Source: Hyunsoonleella flava | GTDB lineage: Bacteria; Bacteroidota; Bacteroidia; Flavobacteriales; Flavobacteriaceae | Assembly: GCF_004310325.1 (NCBI RefSeq) | Contig: NZ_SIRT01000013.1 | Location: 1-64,000, forward strand | Direction: 5' to 3' | DNA length: 64,000 nt | In this document: piece by piece, positions 1 through 8,281 of the stretch | Layout: each line of letters opens with the position of its first letter | How positions within the stretch are numbered: position 1 is the stretch's first letter | Position numbers and translations under genes: made by a program | The notes under the pieces: generated by a model | Database searches by the model: none | Seen by the model: only the letters and a program-made list of their open reading frames with translations | Told to the model about the DNA's origin: nothing

Positions 1-16
1 GGACTTTCCTCCCAAA

Positions 17-54
17 GCGGGTGCAAATATAAAACCCTTTTTTTATCCCCACAA
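17..54 (-). promoter_or_regulatory. Strong housekeeping-type promoter reading off the left edge (P2)
   Basis: On the minus strand a TTG (54-52) is followed after 20 nt by TATATTTG (31-24), which fits the Bacteroidota sigma-A pattern TTG-N19/20-TAnnTTTG. It is followed at once by CACCCGC (23-17). Transcription would start about position 17 and leave the window. The downstream gene is not visible. The GC-rich start region and the tandem arrangement suggest a stable RNA operon; that part is inference. Confidence 0.55.
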
Positions 55-153
55 TACTTTTTGAAAAATTTTTTGGAAATATTTTTTTAACACTATTCCA
101 CAATCCCAAAACATCCTGCGGATGAACTCCAAAAAACGACCTTCGCCGTTTTT

Positions 154-190
154 GCGGGTGCAAACATACCACACATTTTTAATTGAACAA
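154..190 (-). promoter_or_regulatory. Second tandem promoter reading left (P1)
   Basis: Minus strand: TTG (190-188), a 19-nt spacer, TATGTTTG (168-161), then CACCCGC (160-154). Both the promoter boxes and the heptamer after them match the promoter at 17-54. The two sit about 137 bp apart in the same direction with no reading frame between them, as expected for tandem promoters of one highly expressed transcript. Confidence 0.55.
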
Positions 191-357
191 TGCATTTTTT
201 GATCTTTTTTTAAACTATTTTACCGCCCCTTTTTAATGTGCTTGTTCTCTGATGTTTAGAGTGGAAAATATTTTTGTGCTGCTCTTGAATATAGCAGGTG
301 CTCACGTCCTCGTTTTGTTCTATAGCGCCATCGAAAATGGCCTATCCTATTATATAT
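191..357. other. Intergenic stretch with no recognised content
   Basis: No credible reading frame, hairpin terminator or promoter was found here on either strand. It separates the left-edge promoters from the GC-rich elements downstream of the porin gene. Confidence 0.5.
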
Positions 358-393
358 TCTCGCAAAGGCGCTGAGACGCAAAGGAGACGCGCC
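358..393. repeat. Short GC-rich intergenic element of dispersed type
   Basis: This stretch repeats the words CGCAAAGG, GACGCAAAGG and GACGCGCC within 36 bp and is much richer in GC than the flanks. Similar GCAAAG/GACGC-rich snippets are scattered in intergenic DNA of many Bacteroidota genomes (from memory, not searched). Function unknown. Confidence 0.35.
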
Positions 394-423
394 GACCTTG
401 ACTCCCTGCAATGGCCCCGGTAA

Positions 424-523
424 GCACGCCCGCGTTAGGGATTGAACGGCATGTTTGAAATCCCCGACGCAGGAGGGATTGAGTAGTGAAAGCCCGACCC
501 GACCCCAAAGGAGGGGAACGCCC
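424..523 (-). ncRNA. GC-rich structured element downstream of the porin gene
   Basis: On the minus strand the element begins GGGCGTT at 523 and ends near the words CAATCCCTAACGC and GGGCGTG. Visible pairings are GCGTT (521-517) with AACGC (436-432), which would close the whole element; a CCCC-TCCTTT-GGGG hairpin (516-503); and GGGATT (438-443) with AATCCC (459-464). The words TCGGGCTTTCACTAC and CAATCCCTAACGC resemble a structured intergenic element common in Bacteroidota. It may belong to the Flavo-1 class of RNA motifs, but I could not check this. It lies 17 bp past the porin stop codon, so it could be the 3' end of that transcript, a separate RNA, or a dispersed palindromic repeat. Confidence 0.45.
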
Positions 524-540
524 TGAAAATTAAAAAAATA

Positions 541-2583
541 TTACATAAAAAAGTTCCAGACGATACCGAACCTTATGGTAAAATCCCGGTATGGATAATT
601 GGGAGCAGAATAATAGTTATAACCTGTTAAGGCGGAATTAAAATGTTCTGCTTTTAGGAAAATACGTGTTTGACGGATTTTAGCGTTTATAAAAAAGTCC
701 AGCCTAGGGAACTCTCCGAACTCCCGTTCGTTTTGCACATAAAATTCGGCCAGAATTGGGTTATAGCCATTCATATAATACTTAGTAAAGTAATTTAGCG
801 TTACGCCCGTTTGCAAGTACATGGCTCTCTTGAACAAATCTGAACTGAAATAGAGCGTATTTCGTGTAGTGATTTGTGGCACATTTAACACATTGTTACC
901 ATTCTGCACATTTTGGTACAACACTGTATTGTTTAAGGCAAATTTTCCCACTCTTATTTCATTCTCCAATTTTGCCCTTAAGTAATTGATAGTACCATTA
1001 TTTTGGAATGCTTTAATTGCTTCCGTTTCGGTGATACTTTCATCTTGTTTAAAATAGACGTAATCTGAAATTGTGGAATAGTCTACAGAAAGATTTACAA
1101 ACTGCTTGTACTTTATTTGAAATGCCAACTGCTGGATCTCTATATTATTAAAGCCATTTTGCCAATTATAGTCTTGATAGTTACTTTGGTACAATAATGC
1201 GTTAAAATTTGGCGCTCGTGAGCTATGGTTTATGGCAACTTTGGCAAAAATATCATCAGTTACATTATATGACGCCTCTCCTTTTATATAATTACCAGTA
1301 AAGTCTCCAGCAATATTTACACCTGCTTCTCCTTGTATATTAAAACCCCTATAGAACTTTCGGTATTTCCCTCCTGCCGCATAAATGTTTCCTTTTAAAC
1401 GGTTTGTTATCGTGCGATCATTGAATATTACTAATTTGTTGTACCCGTAATTGTAATGTGTATTGCTGACATTTACACTGAAGTGACCTAATTCATTATT
1501 TAAATAATTGATTTCGAATTGATTGTACAAACGCTCTAAGGTTACACGATCTCTAAAATTTGAACTTGTAAAAGCCTCTCCATAAATAGAATTCTGGCGA
1601 GTTTGATCAAATTGAAACGATTTATCCTCGAAAGAAATAATATGATTTAAGCTTAACTTGTAAGTAGATGTTGAATCGTTAAGGGTTTTAGGCAGTGCCT
1701 TTTTTACTACCTTATTAAAGATATTGAAACTATGGTCTAGATGAAAACGCTTGCCTCTTAGAATACTCTCGGCGTTTTCAAAATTAACTTCAATAATGGC
1801 TCTGTCTAAAAACTCTGGCACACCTTGCTCAAAGTTTTCTACCATATCGTCTCTTAGCCCGCCATTTTCTTGATTTAGCAAATCTTGCATTACAATATGG
1901 GCTCTCATATTATAACGGTTGTTTTTAGTTTTGTAATTAGTGGTAAACCTAAAATTACCCGTACTTGTTAAAATATGTTGGTATTGCCCCAAAGAGCGCA
2001 TACCCTTATATGCAACTGAAAAATTGAATCGCGGTGTAGTGTTTACCGTAAAAAAAGAATCGGCCAATTGCCCTTGCTCAAATGCCGTTTTATAAAAAAG
2101 CTCTGTTAGCGGTGTAGGTACCCTGTAATAATAAACATCTTCAACCTCCATATAATTAAAATGCCTCGCCCTGGCTCCAAAATTTGGTAAAAGATTGGTG
2201 TTCTGAAAATCAAAGGTTAAGCTATTATATGTTTGTCCTAAATTAGAAAATGGCATCAATCCAAAATTATCCCTTCTTAAATAGTTGAATTTGTATTCTT
2301 TTTGAATGGTAAGTGTGGTGTCTACAAAAGTAGTGTCGTTATCATGGGAGATGATAAGGTAGTCCTGAATCTTAGCTTTTTCATCTTCATCATTGCCTTT
2401 GGTTAACTTGCCAAGGAGACTTTCCTTGCGTTGTTTCTTTTGATTAGCAATTGAAGCACTGTCCTTTACTTTAACAACAGTTGAATCAGAATCCTTAACT
2501 GGCGGTTTTTCTTCGGGGTCGGTCTGACCAAAAACCACAGTAGAGCATAGCACAAAAAATAAAACGATTGCTAACTTCTGCAT
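541..2583 (-). CDS. Putative outer-membrane porin
   Basis: The 680-aa product starts with a clear signal peptide ending ...VVFGQ at about residue 20. A Lys/Asp/Ser-rich linker follows (about 22-70), then a long region of alternating polar and aromatic residues that fits a beta-barrel. The C-terminus ends in aromatic residues (WNFFM), as outer-membrane barrels do. Length and layout match the 'putative porin' family of Bacteroidota (PF14121 type). It is expected in the outer membrane; the substrate is unknown. The ATG at 2583 is chosen because the signal peptide starts there and a TACATTTG promoter box lies 20 nt upstream. It is divergent from rnhB. Confidence 0.8.
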   Translation of the reverse strand: MQKLAIVLFFVLCSTVVFGQTDPEEKPPVKDSDSTVVKVKDSASIANQKKQRKESLLGKLTKGNDEDEKAKIQDYLIISHDNDTTFVDTTLTIQKEYKFNYLRRDNFGLMPFSNLGQTYNSLTFDFQNTNLLPNFGARARHFNYMEVEDVYYYRVPTPLTELFYKTAFEQGQLADSFFTVNTTPRFNFSVAYKGMRSLGQYQHILTSTGNFRFTTNYKTKNNRYNMRAHIVMQDLLNQENGGLRDDMVENFEQGVPEFLDRAIIEVNFENAESILRGKRFHLDHSFNIFNKVVKKALPKTLNDSTSTYKLSLNHIISFEDKSFQFDQTRQNSIYGEAFTSSNFRDRVTLERLYNQFEINYLNNELGHFSVNVSNTHYNYGYNKLVIFNDRTITNRLKGNIYAAGGKYRKFYRGFNIQGEAGVNIAGDFTGNYIKGEASYNVTDDIFAKVAINHSSRAPNFNALLYQSNYQDYNWQNGFNNIEIQQLAFQIKYKQFVNLSVDYSTISDYVYFKQDESITETEAIKAFQNNGTINYLRAKLENEIRVGKFALNNTVLYQNVQNGNNVLNVPQITTRNTLYFSSDLFKRAMYLQTGVTLNYFTKYYMNGYNPILAEFYVQNEREFGEFPRLDFFINAKIRQTRIFLKAEHFNSALTGYNYYSAPNYPYRDFTIRFGIVWNFFM

Positions 2584-2602
2584 AAGAATTTTAAAAACGT
2601 TG

Positions 2603-2610
2603 CAAATGTA
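2603..2610 (-). promoter_or_regulatory. -7 box of the porin gene
   Basis: TACATTTG on the minus strand matches TAnnTTTG and lies 19 nt before the porin ATG. No TTG is seen at the expected -33 distance, so support is partial. Confidence 0.35.
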
Positions 2611-2653
2611 AATACAAAATATGATAACGTGGTAAAATGAAAAAATTATTTAG

Positions 2654-2684
2654 TTGATATATTAAATTATTCATAATACTTTTG
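2654..2684 (+). promoter_or_regulatory. Promoter of rnhB, giving a nearly leaderless mRNA
   Basis: TTG (2654-2656), a 20-nt spacer and TACTTTTG (2677-2684) fit the Bacteroidota promoter. The G of the -7 box is only 4 nt before the rnhB ATG at 2689, so transcription would begin at or next to the start codon. Confidence 0.5.
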
Positions 2685-2688
2685 ATTC

Positions 2689-3288
2689 ATGCTAATTTTT
2701 AAGCACACTAAGCACACTTATGAATGCGGTACCGACGAAGTTGGCCGTGGCTGTTTAGCAGGCCCTGTAACTGCAGCTGCCGTAATTTTACCCGATGCCT
2801 TTAAAAATGATATACTTAATGACTCTAAACAGTTAAGTGAGGTGAAACGGGATGCTCTAAAACCAATTATTGAAAAAGATGCTTTGTGTTTTGGTGTTTC
2901 TCATGTGTTTCAGGATGAGATTGATAAAATTAATATTCTAAATGCGTCAATTTTGGCAATGCACAGGGCTATCGATGATCTTGAAACATTACCGGAGTTT
3001 ATCATAGTAGATGGTAATAAATTTAAACCTTACCACACTATTCCACACGAAACCATCATCAAAGGCGATGGTAAATATTTAAGTATAGCCGCAGCATCAG
3101 TTTTAGCAAAAACCTATCGTGATGCTTATATGAACAAAATCCATGAAGAATTCCCAATGTACAATTGGAAGCAGAATAAAGGCTACCCAACGAAACAGCA
3201 TAGGGAAGCGATAAAAACCTATGGCGTTACTAAATATCATAGAAAATCTTTCAGGCTGCTTCCCGAACAACTAAAATTGGATTTGTGA
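2689..3288 (+). CDS. rnhB: Ribonuclease HII
   Basis: The 199-aa protein cleaves RNA in RNA/DNA hybrids and removes misincorporated ribonucleotides; it acts in the cytoplasm with a divalent metal. The family motifs are all present: GTDEVGRG with the acidic pair D16/E17, IIVDGN with D108, and KGDGKY followed by IAAASVLAK, which supplies the fourth acid D127. Length is normal for the family. The ATG at 2689 gives the usual short N-terminus before the first motif and there is no other methionine ahead of it. The promoter sits directly before the start, so the mRNA may be leaderless. Confidence 0.95.
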   Translation: MLIFKHTKHTYECGTDEVGRGCLAGPVTAAAVILPDAFKNDILNDSKQLSEVKRDALKPIIEKDALCFGVSHVFQDEIDKINILNASILAMHRAIDDLETLPEFIIVDGNKFKPYHTIPHETIIKGDGKYLSIAAASVLAKTYRDAYMNKIHEEFPMYNWKQNKGYPTKQHREAIKTYGVTKYHRKSFRLLPEQLKLDL

Positions 3289-3395
3289 GTTTATATTCCT
3301 TGTTAAATCTTGCTCATAATTCGTTAATAAACATATTGGTGGTATCAACTTTTTTTATGGCTCATTTTATATTTTAGCGGAAATTTGATGATTCC

Positions 3396-5819
3396 ATGAG
3401 ATTTTTTTTGTGTTCCCTCCTACTTTTTGTTGTATTAAGCTGTACAAACTCTAAAAATGAACGGCATCAATTAATTGATTTTGTGCCGGACGATTCTGAA
3501 ATTATTTTAAAAACAACAAATCTCGAGAGTTTAAAAAGTGCTATTGAAAATAATAGCTTTTTAAATTTATTATCCGAAAGTGATACTTATAAAGGTTTAC
3601 AAGCTAAACTAAATTCAATTTCTAATCTTAATCCTAGTGGAGATGTTTTAATATGTATCTCAAAAAAAAGAGATAGTCTGGAGTATACCTTAATTACAAA
3701 GTATTCTGAAATACTATTTCAAACGGATTCATTAAAAAATTACATTGAAGAAGAACTCAAATACAAGTCCCATAGTATCACGAAATCTACGCTTGAAGAT
3801 GCTGTTTTTTTCAACACAATAGTTGATAGTACGTTTATTTTATCTTCTTCTAAGGTTTTGATTAATGAGTGCCTAAACCTTTCTGATAAAAATTCTGGCT
3901 TAAAAAAGCTATATGATGTTACCAGCAAAGATGAAAACATTTCAATACTATGTAATACAAACAGTAAATTATCACCTTCATTTTTTATTGAAGATGAATT
4001 GAACGCACATAGTTTAAGTGATTTTTTAGCTTTAGATACCGAAATTTCCCAGGATAACATTTTCATCAATGGTATTGCAAAATCAATAGATTCTTCAAAA
4101 AAAGTCATTGATCTGTTCAAGAACACAGTCCCTCAAGAAAATCAAATACAAAATATCACACCGGGAAATAGTGATGGCTTTTTGAGTTTTACGTTTGATG
4201 ATTTTCAAGTTTTAAGAGAAAACATCTCCCGATATCACAACAAAGATTCCATTTTTGACAACATCGAACTATTCAACAGCATTATTGAAGTTGGTGTTAT
4301 TTATGAAGATGAAAAACGTGCTATTGTTTTAAATTCTATTGATGCTATTGCAACTCAAGACGCATTATTAAGTGATAAAAATAGCATTGAAACCTTTCGT
4401 GACATTAAGATCTTTGAGTTTTCTAAATCTGGCATATTTTTAGAAACACTTGCTCCATTTATCAATAACATTCAACCTTCAAACTACTGTATCATAGACA
4501 ATTATTTTGTTTTTGCAGATTCCGTAGATCTTCTACAAAACATTATTGCCAGTTACCAGAACAAAACCACTTTGGGGAATCGCGGCTACTTTAAAGAACT
4601 TAGTGAAAACTTAAGTAGTGAAAGCTCCTTGATATTTGTTGCAAAACCCGAGCTTTTAAAAACTATAGTTGAAAAGAATATAGGAGCACGGTATAACTTT
4701 AAAAACTATAATCTTTCGGCAATTCAATTTATATACGACACAGATTTTGCCCATATTCATGGTGGACTGATAAAGGGCAAGCGGAAACGTGTGCAAAATT
4801 CCATTTCAGAAAATTTCAATTTAAAATTGGATACTGATATTTTAAACACACCACAATTTGTTGCGAATCATATCACCAAACAAAAAGAAATTGTGGTACA
4901 AGACCTGAACAACAAACTTTACTTAATTTCAAACCAAGGAAAAATAGTGTGGAAAAAACAGCTAAACAGTGCCATCCTTGGTAAAGTGGAACAGATTGAT
5001 ATGTATAAAAACGGAAGATTGCAATTGGCTTTCGCTACAGCAAATAGAGTTTATGTTGTTGACAGAAAAGGGAGGGACGTTGCGCCATTCCCTTTAAAAT
5101 TCAATGATGCTATTACGCAACCACTTTCAGTTTTCGATTACGACAAAAACAAAAACTACCGCCTATTGGTCACACAAGGTAAAAATGTACTAATGTATGA
5201 TGCACGAGGGAAAACGGTATCAGGATTTACTTTTAAAAAGGCGAATGGCAACATTATAAGTCAACCAAAACACTTTAGAATTGGTACCAGAGATTATTTG
5301 GTTATAAAAACTGAAAACAAGCTTCATATATTGGATAGAGTTGGTAAAACGAGAGTATCTCCAAAATCTACAAACGCATATTCAAACGAACCTGTATTTG
5401 TTTATAAGAACAAATTTACCACTACCACAAAAGATGGAAAACTTGTGAGTGTTGACACTAGAGGCAATGTAGCACTTGTAGATTTAAGACTAACTAACAA
5501 TCATAATTTAGAAACTACAAGTAAAACACGGGTTACATTTCATGACAATAAATTGGGCATAAAGAGTAGAGAACTAGAATTGGATTATGGTAATTACACC
5601 AGACCAAATATTTTTTATATCAATGATAAAATTTATGTGGCCATAACCGACTTGCAGTCCAAAAAAGTACATCTATACGATAGCCAAGGAAAGATGATTC
5701 CAAATTTCCCTGTTTATGGCAACTCTTCAATTAGCTTGGATAATATTGATAGGGATAGAAATTTAGAGTTTGTTACCAAAGGCGATGCTAACAGCATCAT
5801 TCTTTATGAAATTAACTAG
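3396..5819 (+). CDS. Large lipoprotein with C-terminal beta-propeller-like region
   Basis: The 807-aa product has a lipoprotein signal peptide with a lipobox ending LSC at about residue 16, so it should be anchored in the cell envelope. Residues about 25-460 contain repeated 'D..IIL..' and 'LE.LK..I' stretches of the kind seen in large DUF3352-like lipoproteins. From about 490 to the end there are repeated short strands such as KLYLISNQGKIVWKK and KLHILDRVGK, spaced as in PQQ/WD-like propellers. The family is not one I can name firmly and the function is unknown. It follows rnhB by 107 bp with its own short intergenic region and has no clear operon partner. Confidence 0.7.
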   Translation: MRFFLCSLLLFVVLSCTNSKNERHQLIDFVPDDSEIILKTTNLESLKSAIENNSFLNLLSESDTYKGLQAKLNSISNLNPSGDVLICISKKRDSLEYTLITKYSEILFQTDSLKNYIEEELKYKSHSITKSTLEDAVFFNTIVDSTFILSSSKVLINECLNLSDKNSGLKKLYDVTSKDENISILCNTNSKLSPSFFIEDELNAHSLSDFLALDTEISQDNIFINGIAKSIDSSKKVIDLFKNTVPQENQIQNITPGNSDGFLSFTFDDFQVLRENISRYHNKDSIFDNIELFNSIIEVGVIYEDEKRAIVLNSIDAIATQDALLSDKNSIETFRDIKIFEFSKSGIFLETLAPFINNIQPSNYCIIDNYFVFADSVDLLQNIIASYQNKTTLGNRGYFKELSENLSSESSLIFVAKPELLKTIVEKNIGARYNFKNYNLSAIQFIYDTDFAHIHGGLIKGKRKRVQNSISENFNLKLDTDILNTPQFVANHITKQKEIVVQDLNNKLYLISNQGKIVWKKQLNSAILGKVEQIDMYKNGRLQLAFATANRVYVVDRKGRDVAPFPLKFNDAITQPLSVFDYDKNKNYRLLVTQGKNVLMYDARGKTVSGFTFKKANGNIISQPKHFRIGTRDYLVIKTENKLHILDRVGKTRVSPKSTNAYSNEPVFVYKNKFTTTTKDGKLVSVDTRGNVALVDLRLTNNHNLETTSKTRVTFHDNKLGIKSRELELDYGNYTRPNIFYINDKIYVAITDLQSKKVHLYDSQGKMIPNFPVYGNSSISLDNIDRDRNLEFVTKGDANSIILYEIN

Positions 5820-5932
5820 CTTATTTACAATAACATAATTAACATTTAAATGTTGATTAAATTTCCGTAAGCCTTTTGCTACTCAAAAACTAATTTCTAT
5901 ATTTAGCACAGCTATTAATCAAAACCTTGTCA

Positions 5933-7483
5933 ATGAAATTCCTGAAAAATGCACAAAGCATTTTATTTTTTGGAATACTATTCCTGCATGTAATTCCAAC
6001 ACTTGAAGCGCAGACCAAACAAATTAAACGTCCTAAAAGCAGAGTAGGAATTGGTAGCGTTGATAGATTTGTACAGGAATCTTTTGATATTTATGATAAA
6101 GTGTATAAGTACGATGGCTACGCCGAAGCGGGAACGCCACTGGACGACGAAGATATTGATGTTTTAGAGGATGCACTGGACGATTTGCAAGGGTTGAGTG
6201 ACAGTGCTCCTGATATTTTAGGTGATTTGGACGGTGCCAATGCCCTAAAACAAGCGAAAGCAACTTTACAAATCAACAAAGCCAAAAAAGCCCTAAAATA
6301 TAGCATAAAGACAGCTAAAGAATTGCTTTTAGGACAGCGTGAACGGGATAAAAAGGACCAAGAATCAGAAGAAGATACAACCTCTGAAGAAAGCGACTCC
6401 ACCGACAATACTTCAAGTAATGATAGCGATACTTCTGAAGAAGCTGAAGAAGATAAAAATATATCTGACGATTTAGAAGTGTACAGCAAATACGATTTTG
6501 TACCTGGCGATAAACTTTTATTTTTTGATGATTTTTCCAAAGATTTTATTGGTGATTTCCCAAGTAAATGGAATACAAACGCTTCAGGTGAAGTTGTTAA
6601 AATAGCTAATAAAGGCAAGTGGTTTGAGCTAAAAACTGGATATGGTGTGTTTTACGTGCCAGATGTAAAAGATTTACCAGAAGACTACACTATCGAATTT
6701 GATATATTAACCAAAGGGGTTGGAAAACAAACCTCATCAACTGCGAGATTATCAGTATATCTTAGTGATAATGATAAGTTTAATCCTGGCTCTAATCATG
6801 CATTCGTTACAATTCCATTAGGCCAATATGCTGCATTTTCTTTTAGGGCAAAAAATTATTTTAGAAATGGTGGTGGCGACATCAACACCGATATTAAAGC
6901 CGATATTAGAAAAGAAATTTTAAATCAGCCACATATCGCTATTTCAGTTACCAAAAAACGATTTAGATTATGGATGAATCAAACAAAATATATGGATATA
7001 CCAAGATTCATTCAAGAAGAAAATTTACTGAAATATCTGAAGTTTCATTTGAATAATCTAAAAGATGGCGAAGAGCATCTTTACATTTCAAATTTAAAAG
7101 TAGCAGAAGGCGGTGTGGATTTAAGACGCAAACTACTTTCAGAAGGAAAAATATCCACCAACGGTATTTTGTTCGACTCTGGTTCTGCCAATATACAACC
7201 GCAATCTTTAGGCATTGTTCGCCAAATTTCCCAAGTTTTAATGCAGGACGACAGTATAAAATTGAAGATTGTAGGACATACTGATGCAGATGGTTCTGAT
7301 GAGGCTAATTTAAAACTATCTAAAGCTAGGGCTGAAGCTGTGAAAAACGCATTAGTGACCATCTATAACATTTCAGCAGATAGACTTGAAACCGACGGGA
7401 AGGGCGAAAGCGAGCCCGTTGGTGATAATAGTTCTGCTGATGGAAAAGCACAAAATCGACGCGTGGAATTTATTACAATATAA
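5933..7483 (+). CDS. OmpA-family outer-membrane protein
   Basis: The 516-aa envelope protein has a signal peptide ending near LEAQ, then a helical region, then an acidic Glu/Asp/Ser/Thr linker (about 138-180). A lectin/concanavalin-like beta region with FFDDFSKD at its start fills about 190-395. The C-terminal OmpA domain (about 400-516) carries the peptidoglycan-binding signature GHTDADG and ends in RRVEFI. The OmpA domain should tie the outer membrane to peptidoglycan. I prefer the ATG at 5933 over a TTG two codons upstream. The following TapB-like gene begins 2 bp after its stop, so the two are probably co-transcribed. Confidence 0.85.
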   Translation: MKFLKNAQSILFFGILFLHVIPTLEAQTKQIKRPKSRVGIGSVDRFVQESFDIYDKVYKYDGYAEAGTPLDDEDIDVLEDALDDLQGLSDSAPDILGDLDGANALKQAKATLQINKAKKALKYSIKTAKELLLGQRERDKKDQESEEDTTSEESDSTDNTSSNDSDTSEEAEEDKNISDDLEVYSKYDFVPGDKLLFFDDFSKDFIGDFPSKWNTNASGEVVKIANKGKWFELKTGYGVFYVPDVKDLPEDYTIEFDILTKGVGKQTSSTARLSVYLSDNDKFNPGSNHAFVTIPLGQYAAFSFRAKNYFRNGGGDINTDIKADIRKEILNQPHIAISVTKKRFRLWMNQTKYMDIPRFIQEENLLKYLKFHLNNLKDGEEHLYISNLKVAEGGVDLRRKLLSEGKISTNGILFDSGSANIQPQSLGIVRQISQVLMQDDSIKLKIVGHTDADGSDEANLKLSKARAEAVKNALVTIYNISADRLETDGKGESEPVGDNSSADGKAQNRRVEFITI

Positions 7484-7485
7484 CT

Positions 7486-8163
7486 ATGAAACAACTTTTT
7501 ATTACAATAATATGCGCGTTACTGGTTAACTTTTTTGCCATCGGGCAAGATGCTTGTAGCGTTTATTACCCTTTTAAGGAAGGCGCTAAGTTTGAAATTA
7601 CCAACTATAACAAGAAAGGTAAAAAAGAAGGTGTTGTAAAATATACAGTTTCAAATATTGATGGAAATACTGCAACTATTGAAGCTGTAATTTTTGATGA
7701 AAAAGATAAAGAAATTACGACCACATCTTATGACATAATGTGCGAAGGCAATAGTATTTCCATAGATTTTAAATCGTTAATAAGCCCAGAAATGTTACAG
7801 CAATATAAAGACATGGATATTGATGTATCTGGTACCAACATTGAGTTACCAAACGATTTAGATGTTGGTAAAAAACTAAAAGATGCCAATATGATAATGA
7901 CGATAAATATGGGCGGTATGAATATGAAGATGACTATGGATATCATAAACAGAACGGTTGACTCCAAAGAGAGCGTTACTACATCTGCCGGAACATTCAA
8001 CTGCTATGCACTAAGTTATGATTCTGAAGTGAAAATGGGCATAAAAACATCATTCACCATAAAAGAGTGGATTGCAGAAGGCGTAGGTGTTGTAAAAACT
8101 GAATCGTATAATAAAAAAGGAAAACTAATGGGGTACTCTGAGCTTACCAGCATTAGCAAATAA
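7486..8163 (+). CDS. TapB/DUF3108-like secreted protein
   Basis: The 225-aa protein has a signal peptide (cleavage near AIGQ, about 20) and a body of alternating strands with the motif YYPFKEGAKFE near the N-terminus and KEWIAEGVGVVKTESY near the C-terminus. Both are typical of the DUF3108-like/TapB family common in Bacteroidota. It is presumably periplasmic or surface exposed; the biochemical role is unknown. It lies 2 bp after the OmpA-family gene and is followed by a strong terminator, so the pair forms a two-gene unit. Confidence 0.65.
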   Translation: MKQLFITIICALLVNFFAIGQDACSVYYPFKEGAKFEITNYNKKGKKEGVVKYTVSNIDGNTATIEAVIFDEKDKEITTTSYDIMCEGNSISIDFKSLISPEMLQQYKDMDIDVSGTNIELPNDLDVGKKLKDANMIMTINMGGMNMKMTMDIINRTVDSKESVTTSAGTFNCYALSYDSEVKMGIKTSFTIKEWIAEGVGVVKTESYNKKGKLMGYSELTSISK

Positions 8164-8195
8164 TTTTAACCACCAAAATACAAGTCCTCGAATCT

Positions 8196-8231
8196 AGGCG
8201 TCAAAGTGCTTTTGCTTTGGCGCCTTTTTTT
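8196..8231 (+). terminator. Rho-independent terminator after the OmpA/TapB-like pair
   Basis: AGGCGTCAAAG pairs with CTTTGGCGCCT over 11 bp (one G-T pair) around an 8-nt loop, followed by a run of seven T. Confidence 0.9.
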
Positions 8232-8281
8232 GTTCAAATTTCAACTTAATTTAATACTATTGCAGTCTCAATAACATACAC

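Noticed and set aside
1-12. RNase P RNA, because the minus strand reads GAGGAAAGTCC
   Set aside because: The word matches the conserved core, but it begins only about 12 nt after the -7 box, so the 5' helices P1-P3 would be missing. One short match at the edge is not enough.
6118-6618. Open frame on the minus strand within the OmpA-family gene
   Set aside because: It mirrors the acidic, Ser/Glu-rich linker of the gene in the opposite strand, has a biased composition (Ser/Leu), and no promoter or homologous domain.
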